NCBI GenBank assembly: GCA_963576475.1
Contig: OY754965.1
Coordinates: forward strand, 1,929,501-1,993,500
Length of the DNA stretch: 64,000 nucleotides
Reading direction: 5' to 3'
Source of the DNA: Molanna angustata
Lineage: Eukaryota > Arthropoda > Insecta > Trichoptera > Molannidae
Shown here: in pieces, positions 55,511 to 64,000 of the stretch
Layout: every line of letters begins with the position of its first letter
How positions within the stretch are numbered: position 1 is the stretch's first letter
Translations under genes and position numbers: made by a program
The notes under the pieces: model-generated
What the model saw: the letters and a program-made list of their open reading frames with translations, nothing else
Told to the model about the DNA's origin: nothing
Databases searched by the model: none

Positions 55511-56349
55511 TGTGCAGAAATATTATTAACGATATGCACACTTGATGAAAATACATATGAAATGAATGGGATATGGGATGTGACGATATAACCTGGGGGT
55601 TGTGGCCATTACTGAACTCTTCACAACATTTATATTCAAATTAAAAACTATTTACTATAGTTCAAGTCTTCTTCTTCTTCGTTAATGAAGACTTTCAGTC
55701 AAATTGAGCAAAAATATAATGCACACTTGATGAAAAAATATAAAAACGAATGGGATGTGACCAATACTAGATCTTTTCAGTACCTACGTTTGTTTAATCA
55801 AATTTTAACCACATCCCAACATCCAAAATTACTAAATTTTCAATAGGTACACATTACAATTTGTTTTCGATGATAATATTTAAAAATGGGGGTTGTGGCC
55901 AAACCAATCTCTTTACAACGTTGATAAACAGTCATATTTAAAACCATTACGCATAGTCCATGCGAGCAGAAATTGTATAAATATTATACTTCATTCACAC
56001 TTTATAGCAATATATAAAAAAGAATGGGTTGTGGCCATCACTTGAACATTTTACAATACTTAAACTCAATCAAATTTCAAACCACTTTTCATAGTCTGAT
56101 ATTGCAAAATAATTGGGTGACAATATTATAAAAACGATTGCTTTTTCTTTCACAATTTTACATTCTTGGCCAACGGCGGGACATAAAAGCTAGTAGATAA
56201 TATTTTTCATTTTATTACAACTCTACAGCTTTTTGATACATAACTAAAAACTTTACTTACATTTAAGCCAATTATATAGATGTCAAAAAATACTTAAAAT
56301 TTATTCCATACTAGTAGAGAAAAATATGAGACCAAATTATTCCATAATT

Positions 56350-56785
56350 TGCATGTTGTTTGTTTATTTTTTGCATATTTTTTACATGTTTTTCATTATT
56401 TTTTTACGTGGTTTTCACATATTTTTTACATGATTTTTGTTTAGTTTTTACATGTTTTTTTGTTTATTTATTACATGTTTTTCATTATTTTATTACATGT
56501 TTTTACATTTTTTTTATTTACGTTTTTTGTTTATTTTTTACATATTTGTTACACGATTTTCATTATTTTTTACATGTTTTTTGTTTTTTTTTACATATTT
56601 TTAACATGTTTTTTTGTTTTTTTTTTACATATTTTTTACATGTTTTTTGTTTATTTTTTTTTTTACATATTTTGGCATGTTTTTCATTATTTTTTACATA
56701 TTTTTTTAGATGTTTCTCATTATTTTTTACGTTTTTACCTATTTTTTACATTGTTATTCATTTTTCATTTTCATTTTAAATATTC
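56350..56785. repeat. T-rich low-complexity repeat
   Basis: Irregular units of 'TTTTTTACATGTTTTTCATT' type. They keep Phe-rich frames open on the plus strand. No protein is implied. Confidence 0.9.
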
Positions 56786-57240
56786 ATTTGTTGTTATTTG
56801 TTTTTTCTGATTTTTAATTATGTTTTTTTTTAATATATTACATATATTTGTATGTGTAAAAGGTTATTAAACCGTAAATTGAAATGAATAAATAAAAACA
56901 AAACTTTGAATTTTACTTGATCGATCTGATCACGGAAAATATACTAATATTTAAAAGACACTCGAAATATTTTTCGTTTTAACTGTCAATGTTATGAAGA
57001 GTGAATAAGGTAAGCAAAAAAGACAATACCAAAATTGAATAATGTCCTTGACAGAGATATAACATATAATTTAAATATACATACGAATGAGAAGCAGGTT
57101 CATAATATAATACTCTAATAATGATGATGAACACAACCAACAAAAGTGATTTTTTTACATCAAATTATATCAATTGAGTAACTATTATAATTTTGGCAAA
57201 AATATTGTTCCGTTGAAAAATAACTGACAATACCTACATA
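56786..57240. other. AT-rich stretch, nothing recognised
   Basis: No motif assignable. Confidence 0.45.
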
Positions 57241-57289
57241 ATATGTAATATGTGACTACCAGTACTCACCAATTTCAAATTGTTGACCT

Positions 57290-57375
57290 TCTTGGTACAG
57301 TAAGTTAGGCATAGACTCTTGTGGCTTTGGTCTCGAGTTCGATTCCCGATGGTGGCATGTTGTCAGTCTTGTTTT
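57290..57375 (+). repeat. tRNA-like fragment, possible SINE
   Basis: It contains 'CTCGAGTTCGATTCCCGATG' at a B-box position and a weak A-box-like 'TGGTACAGTAAG' upstream. It does not match SINE-A to D clearly. Confidence 0.35.
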
Positions 57376-57612
57376 GTAAGACGAGTAACGTCACTATTAT
57401 GGCAATTGGTTATTATGTACATATTCAAATAACATTCGATAAATTTTTAGCATAGTATACGCGGTACCTTATGTATGTAGCTTCGATAAAATTCTAGCGT
57501 ATTACACGCAATAATGAACTGTTCATCCTCCACTACCACCATCCGCTCTGCTTATGGGGACTAATAACGGCCCCCTGCAAAACTCTAAAAGAACACATAA
57601 AGAACATAAGAA

Positions 57613-57945
57613 AGAGTACAGAGAACTCTAAAACCTTACAAACACTGCACTTAGGGCACATGAAGAATATAGGAATAAAATATTGTGTCGGCCTTCGTGG
57701 CTCAGTTGAATAGGGTAATACAGCTTTTAATTGGGTTTTCAGTCTGGATCTGTGAGACGGTAATCATCGTTAGTCTCCAGAATGTGGCAACTTGTTATTG
57801 GATGCGTGTTGAATTATTATTTGACATAGTACCTGTTAGTTTCCCGAGAAGCAATCAAAAAATAATATATAGAGTCCGGAGAACTCGAAAACCTTGCAGA
57901 CACTGCACTTAAAGTGCCAAAGAGAGCTAATTATAAGGAAATAGC
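57613..57945. repeat. Direct repeats of about 70 bp around a SINE-B
   Basis: 'GAGAACTCTAAAACCTTACA' with 'AACACTGCACTTAGGGCACA' at 57617-57662 recurs diverged at 57876-57925 ('GAGAACTCGAAAACCTTGCA', 'GACACTGCACTTAAAGTGCC'). The SINE-B at 57685-57860 lies between. The repeats are longer than a retroposon target duplication and too diverged, so an older tandem duplication is likely. Confidence 0.6.
57685..57860 (+). repeat. SINE-B, plus orientation, B box deleted
   Basis: The head 'TCGGCCTTCGTGGCTCAGTTG' is followed directly by the body ('CAGTCTGGATCTGTGAGACG', 'GGCAACTTGTTATTGGATGC') and the tail 'TTCCCGAGAAGC'. The B-box segment is missing. Confidence 0.8.
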
Positions 57946-57949
57946 CGGC

Positions 57950-58990
57950 ACGTAGTTCACTGAAAGTGAAAATACGAGCGAATAGTACTTGTGACAGAAA
58001 GTCTTGATAGCCTTGAAGTTGATCTTCGTGGCTACTAGTTCCGCATGTACAATGGGTTCAAAGAAATTTCCTCGGACATCGTTGTAGAGTTTTCGTCGGA
58101 AAGTTGACACGGAGAAGTTAGTGCATCATCCCATAGGATATGATCAGAAGTCTATTCAGAGTAATCACAAAGCTGACATGAGGACGAATCTGATAAGTGA
58201 AAACGAAAAAGATAACTTTTGAAACTGACGTGTCTAGTATGGGATTGCGTGGTCCAATAATCGGGAATAATCCAGGAGGAAGAAGTCCTCACATCGGGAA
58301 GGAATTAAAACGTCAGTCAGTCCACGGAAGAAGACGACCAACGAAGTTCTCAATACATTTTACATGACCATATATTTTTTACATTCATTAATCCGATTAA
58401 TGCGCCTCTGTGGACACACTGCCACAAAAAAATACGTCTGATGCGTTCCGTCCGATCCATCCGATGTGCCTGTATGGACGCTAGCCTTCAAGCTGAAGGA
58501 GGCCAAACTCGATCAATATTGCGCCATCGACAAAGAAGAAAATCGAATCCTGGACGTGGGAAAACACTTCAAAAATGAACCACTATGTCAAGGCGGGTAA
58601 CGTACATAAATATTATTCTTGTTATTTTCGTCACAGATGGATTGATGGCGCGAAAACTAATTGGTTGGAAAATTTGAGGTTTTGTTCTGAAGCAGAAGAG
58701 TTGTGGTACAAATCTGAAATAACAAGCACTTAAACTTAACGTGTTGATTGTCCGTGACTTATATTGGTAGATTAGCCGTGTATGGTCAGTGTTTAACCAA
58801 AATTATAAATCTTTTGTTTTAACCGAGTTGTTTGGTTTCGGCTAATGCGATGTTCGTAGTTGCGAAATATGAAGAGAGAAAATACGTCATAGACCAAATA
58901 ACGAAAAAAAAAGACTTTGTACTGATCCTCAGAGCCATGTTATATCTGATAAATCAGTACAAATCGTCAAAAAAAAAAGTGTCAATTTTT
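57950..58990. other. Unassigned stretch, moderately GC-richer
   Basis: No domain recognised on either strand. Composition around 58020-58330 and 58400-58560 is less AT-rich than average, which might mark a decayed gene or TE body. Confidence 0.35.
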
Positions 58991-58997
58991 AAATATG

Positions 58998-59570
58998 AGA
59001 TTAGAGGGAAATTATGTGGCGATATGGCAATAAATGTCAAGTTTTAAATATGAGATTAGAGGGAAATTATGTGGCGATGTGGCAATAAGTGTCAAGTTTT
59101 AAATATGAGATTAGAGGGAAATTATTTGGCGATATGGCAATAAGTGTCAAGTTTTAAATATGAGATTAGAGGGAAATTATGTGGTGACATGGCAATAAGT
59201 GTCATGTTTAAAATATGAGATTAGAGGGAAATTATGTGGCAATATGGCAATAAATGTCAAGTTTTAAATATGAGATTAGAGGGAAATTATGTGGCGACAT
59301 GGCAATAAGTGTCAAGTTTTAAATATGAGATTAGAGGGAAATTATGTGGCAATATGGCAATAAATGTCAAGTTTTAAATATGAGATTAGAGGGAAATTAT
59401 GTGGCGATATGGCAATAAGTGTCAAGTTTTAAATATGAGATTAGAGGGAAATTATGTGGTGACATGGCAATAAGTGTCATGTTTTAAATATGAGATTAGA
59501 GGGAAATTATGTGGCAATATGGCAATAAGTGTCAAGTTTTAAATATGAGATTAGAGGCAAAGTATGTGGC
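58998..59570. repeat. 55-bp minisatellite, about 11 units
   Basis: Units start with TGAGATTAGAGGGAAATTATG at about 58998, 59051, 59106, 59161, 59216, 59271, 59326, 59381, 59436, 59491 and 59546. Variants alternate 'GGCGATATGG', 'GGTGACATGG' and 'GGCAATATGG'. No coding role. Confidence 0.92.
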
Positions 59571-59793
59571 GATATGGCAACATTATTCAGTTTATTTGGC
59601 TTTCACCTATTGCGTATTACTCAGTAGAATTAGCTTTAAATCCTAACCCTACCATTTTTGTTCACGTTTATTAAGGAAGGTACGAGAAAGAGATGATCCA
59701 AGGTCATATTTAAATACATAGGGATATCAGCAACAATATTTACACAGGCAGAAATACTAGTACTAGAAATAACACCATAGAAGGAGGAGAAAA

Positions 59794-60152
59794 AAAATGA
59801 ATATTTCCTTGTTAAATAAATACATATACAGATGGGTCGATGGCAGAGCGGTTAGCGCGCTGGGTTAGTAATCCAGTGGTCGCGAGTTCGAATCCTGCCT
59901 CGACCGATTTCGTTCACCTATAGCACAAGCATTTATTTGCTTATTTTAGGAAATGTAGGAAGATGTATATGTACTTGTTTAACAAGGACATATTCATTTT
60001 TTTGTTAAAAAAAAAAAACATCTTCCTACGTTCCCTAAAATAATCACAAATGCTTGTGCTATAGGTGAACGAAATCTATCGAGGCAGGATTCGAACTCGC
60101 GACCACTGGATTGATAGCCCAGCGCGCTAGCCGCTCTGCCATCGACCCATCT
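59794..60152. repeat. Inverted pair of SINE-C copies forming a palindrome
   Basis: The left copy (59832-59950) has a tRNA(Thr)-like head with 'GGTCGATGGCAGAGCGGTTA', an anticodon-like loop TTAGTAA and 'GAGTTCGAATCCTGCC'. The right copy (about 60012-60150) is its inverse with a few changes. A second inverted pair, 'ATGAATATTTCCTTGTTAAA' and its inverse (59794-59815, 59976-59998), is interleaved. The head folds partly as a cloverleaf, but its T stem is imperfect, so I call it a SINE and not a tRNA gene. Confidence 0.75.
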
Positions 60153-60745
60153 AAATGTTATGTTTGCATAACACAAGGCGTACAATCTTTGACATTTTAA
60201 TTATTTCCACTATTACAATTTTCAATTGGAATTATGAATATAAACCACCTAATAGGGATCCACTCAAATACACACAAAATATTCAACAAAATCGGTCCAG
60301 CCGCTTAGGAGTTCAGTGTCATACAGACGCACAAAATAATTATATGCATAAGAAGATGAATTCCATACTATAAATTCATAATGGACCATGTAAATGATAA
60401 TAATTAGGTATAAAGAAAATATTTAAAGTTGACATGTACCAAGTATTCACAAGTTTAAAGTTGACATGTACCAAGTATTCACAAGAAATAGAAAAAATAA
60501 ATATAGGAAGCTACATAATATCATTTTTTATTGATATAATATGTAAAATATCTTCAACAATCGACAGAAAATGGCATAATATATCATTATAAATACATAT
60601 TTTGATTGACTATACCACAATTTTACAATAAATCATATTTAATGATAAAAGTCATGCTATGGTGGTTATTTATCCATAAGTTAATAATGCAATTATCTTG
60701 GAACTCGTCTAATAAAGATAAAAACGGTAATAATATTAGAGTTAT
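60153..60745. other. AT-rich stretch with a short tandem duplication
   Basis: The block 'TTTAAAGTTGACATGTACC' + 'AAGTATTCACAAG' is present twice in a row (about 60421-60484), exact or nearly so. Nothing else recognised. Confidence 0.6.
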
Positions 60746-60746
60746 T

Positions 60747-61277
60747 ACTCCTCACTACCCCAAGAGTATAAATAAAGTGGGGAGGTATAAATTCGCAATT
60801 AAAAAGGTTATTTTTTTATTGTAGATTATCAACTAGTATCATGCTGAGATTGCATTCTGAAAGTTTCATCATAATGTATATCTGTGTGTATTATGTACGG
60901 CGCGTTCATTCTACTTCATTGATTATAGACTGACGTGTTCATTCGATTCTTTTCAAATTTTGAAAATTTGTATATCTAATACTTGCTTGGATTCCATTAG
61001 ATTTTGAAGAATATCTTATCAGTGCTTCTCAATTCTTTTATCTGTCAAATATCAAAGTGACCCTTAGCTCAAAAAACTTAAAATATGATATTTTTATTTT
61101 CAAATAGTCGTAGAGATAATAAAAACATCACCTTCATAAGATGGCATTGAAGAATTGTCATGTTTTCATAATAAAATATTTAAATAAAAAATAATCTAGA
61201 AAACTCATTTCACGAAAATGCTGATAATTTTACACACATAATTTGAATACTTTGCAGTCGCTTGGTAGTGAGGAGGG
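60747..61277 (+). mobile_element. TIR-B element, most complete copy
   Basis: Left 'CTCCTCACTACCCCAAG' (60748) and right 'CTTGGTAGTGAGGAG' (about 61261) form inverted ends of about 15 bp. The interior matches 2057-2530 and 22550-23056. It is about 530 bp and non-coding. The target duplication is not evident. Confidence 0.6.
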
Positions 61278-61385
61278 GCTAGATCCTATACGTTTCTAAA
61301 GAGGGCATACCTATAACGCTAAATACCTATATAGACTTTTTCCTGTAGGACGTAAGAATAAGTTATGGAGTACCAAATTTTAAAA

Positions 61386-62477
<1,092 letters not shown>

Positions 62478-62479
62478 AA

Positions 62480-62955
62480 AACAATATAAAGAAACAGCAT
62501 AAAAATACTACGAAAAATCGTATTTTTAATTATTTTTTTAGGGGTTATAGACGCTTATTCTTGTTAAATTATAAAATTGTGTGACGAAAGTTATGGTACA
62601 TAGATATTTTTTTCGAAACACACTGTTTAGCATATTTTGGTAATTTGATTTCGAAATATTCCTAAAGGCGATGTTTGAGGTTATATACCCCTTAAATGAG
62701 AGACTTAGTAAAGACTGGATACGCGCGCACATAGTCAGAAATTTGTATCAACTGTTTAATCGTTTTATTTTTGAAATTCATGAACATAACCTACAATAAG
62801 TATAGAGTATTTCATACAAAACCCACACGTTAATAATAGTGTAGTTTTATTTATTTATTTGTCTATACTGCTTTAAATATACAAAAAAAAAACTGAGAAA
62901 GGGATTACATATAGTTACGATTTGTTTACTCAAAAACGTAACACACATACAAAAA
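62480..62955. other. AT-rich stretch with a LINE tail scrap
   Basis: A TTTATTTATTTATTTG run at 62846-62862 may be a reversed LINE tail. No other feature. Confidence 0.4.
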
Positions 62956-62958
62956 TAC

Positions 62959-63176
62959 AATAATAATAATAATAATTAACACTTCCTTGCATCCTTCGCA
63001 AGTGGCGAGTTTATTGCCGTATGGCAATTTCTTCCAACTAACCAGTGTTTCCAGCCCAGAGAAGCAATATTTGCGTGAGAAATTAATTTAAATAAATTTC
63101 TCCTCTGTTGGGAATCGAACCCAGGACGCCGGCACAGAAACCAAACGGCTTACCAACTGTGCCACGGCGGTCGGCA
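62959..63176 (-). repeat. SINE-A, best-preserved copy
   Basis: This is the reference copy for the family. In sense orientation it runs from the head 'GCCGACCGCCGTGGCACAGT' (A box TGGCACAGTTGG) through the B box 'GGGTTCGATTCCC', the body, and 'CACTGGTTAGTTGGAAG' with the hairpin ATTGCCATACGGCAAT. It then has 'CGCCACTTGCG' and an (ATT)n tail. About 218 bp. Both promoter boxes are intact. Confidence 0.9.
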
Positions 63177-63211
63177 ATATTAATTAATAATATCTATTAC
63201 GTAAATATCAC

Positions 63212-63492
63212 AATCTTGTGCAAGTGACGAATATATTTCCAGATGGAAATTTCTCCACTTTTTAATCACATTTATTTTTTTAGTTTTTGATGTCGAAATT
63301 ACCCTAATTTTACCTATAATTAATACTTGAAAAATTACTAACAAATAATCAGTGTTTCAAATCCAGTAAAGCAAGAATTTCTTATGAAATCATGCCGATT
63401 TTTCGATTTTCTCCTCGGCCTAAAGTCGAACCCTAGACGCCGCGCGCCGGTACCGAAACCAAACGGCTTAACCACTATGCCATGGCGGTTGT
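63212..63492 (-). repeat. Old SINE-A with internal insertion
   Basis: Tail 'gtgcaagtgacgaatatatt', B-box region 'taaagtcgaaccctagacgc' and head 'cggcttaaccactatgccat' are recognisable. About 90 bp of unrelated AT-rich sequence (63265-63345) separates tail and body. Confidence 0.65.
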
Positions 63493-63884
63493 ATTCAAAC
63501 GATTCATTAACCGAAGTCAAACCGGAGGAGGCTATCAATTCGACGTGAATTTTTTTTTCTGCAATGTTGCGGATTGGGTCGCGCAACGACCACGAACAGA
63601 GTATTTTCTCGCATATAGTTCGCATTTATATAAAAAATATGTTAATTTATTTTGTTTTGTGTATTAAATAACTTAATTTTATTATTTTCGTTCTGAGAAT
63701 TTGACTCAATCAAATATTTAATGTACAACTCGCACTAAATATTGAATGCATTTTAATACCTCGATATCATTTGTACGTCCCAAGGTTTTCCAGTGGCCTT
63801 TCCTATCTTTAAAAGAATAATATTGTCATTATTAATAAATTCCAATATTTTTATAGTAGCATATACGCGAACATTGGATTTTTT

Positions 63885-63970
63885 CCATCCGATGACAGGT
63901 CGTAAGCCCTGTAGGTGTCATGATTTCCCGGTTGTCCTATAATATTCCAACGTTGTCTCAATTAAGATAT
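63885..63970 (-). repeat. FB-E arm at window edge
   Basis: It contains 'GATGACAGGTCGTAAGCCCTG', 'GATTTCCCGGTTGTCC' and 'TTGTCTCAATTAAGAT', the right arm of FB-E. The partner arm is not seen before it within 63495-63884, which is otherwise unassigned. Confidence 0.65.
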
Positions 63971-64000
63971 TAAAAAAAATTGTCACTATAATATCAATGA

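Larger units (their letters stand above)
51644..56196. mobile_element. Composite TIR element with nested LINE and minisatellites
   Basis: The left end 'TTACTAGCTGTCTCCCATGA' and the inverse right end (TACTAGCTTTTATGTCCCG on the minus strand, 56180-56196) share TACTAGC and a C-rich stretch. Ends of the type 'ACTAGC...CCCGCGACTTCG' are widespread in insect repeats. Inside are an RTE reverse transcriptase (51862-52690) and three tandem arrays (54.2-55.5 kb). I see no transposase. The pairing of these two ends as one element is an inference. Confidence 0.45.

Noticed and set aside
56360..56810. Phe-rich hydrophobic frames resembling membrane proteins
   Set aside because: The DNA is a T-rich irregular repeat; any frame gives Phe, Tyr, Leu and Ile.
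59834..59907. Apparent tRNA-Thr(AGT) gene
   Set aside because: The acceptor and anticodon arms fit, but the T stem is imperfect. The same head plus trailing block recurs at 7152 and inverted at 60.1 kb, which marks a SINE.

Overview
This is a stretch of an animal nuclear genome, almost certainly an insect. It is AT-rich and packed with transposable-element (TE) remnants: tRNA-derived SINEs with RNA polymerase III A and B boxes, RTE- and Jockey-like LINEs, Penelope-like retroelement pieces, a piggyBac-like transposon, Helentron-type rolling-circle elements, several foldback MITEs and a long satellite block. I found no convincing host gene. Every coding stretch I can assign belongs to a decayed mobile element. 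I cannot name the species or order. Family labels such as SINE-A, Hel-1 or FB-E are local names for repeats I matched by eye within this window.

Layout. 0-9 kb: AT-rich DNA, a hammerhead-like Penelope remnant (3.4 kb), SINE-B, LINE tails, a foldback element (FB-E, 5.7-7.0 kb) holding a Penelope 3' tail and a SINE-B, SINE-C, SINE-D, a (TAAAA)n array and a small LINE insertion with a 13-bp target duplication. 9.9-13.7 kb: an old TIR element (TIR-C) holding two near-identical Hel-1 copies plus a third partial copy, and a MITE with a 9-bp target duplication. 15-20.4 kb: LINE fragments, including an RTE reverse transcriptase split by a Penelope-like insertion (16.95-18.6 kb). 21.3-24.1 kb: Hel-1 / TIR-B / Hel-1 back to back. 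24.5-30.4 kb: SINE-A copies, two LINE 3' ends, a CAG-target foldback MITE, a piggyBac-like element inserted in a SINE-A, and a 19-bp minisatellite.

30.6-35.1 kb: a 60-bp in-frame tandem repeat, a 5'-truncated Jockey-like reverse transcriptase, a hairpin with arms of about 330 bp, an inverted second Jockey fragment, and SINE-D. 36-44.6 kb: LINE fragments, a Harbinger-like element with a broken MADF frame, and several SINEs. 44.9-51.3 kb: a 313-bp satellite in two blocks, each ending in the same roughly 800-bp decayed module. 51.6-56.2 kb: a TIR-bounded composite with an RTE reverse transcriptase and nested minisatellites. 57-64 kb: SINE-B, a 55-bp minisatellite, a SINE-C palindrome, TIR-B, an inverted Hel-1 with a long CA run, two SINE-A copies and an FB-E arm.

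Relationships. SINE-A copies share a 3' hairpin tail with a LINE family present here, which suggests that LINE mobilised them. Nested insertions give a relative order: SINE-A before piggyBac, RTE before Penelope, RTE-like LINE before the CAG MITE, TIR-C before both Hel-1 and the 9-bp-TSD MITE. All assignments come from reading the sequence. No database or alignment tool was used.
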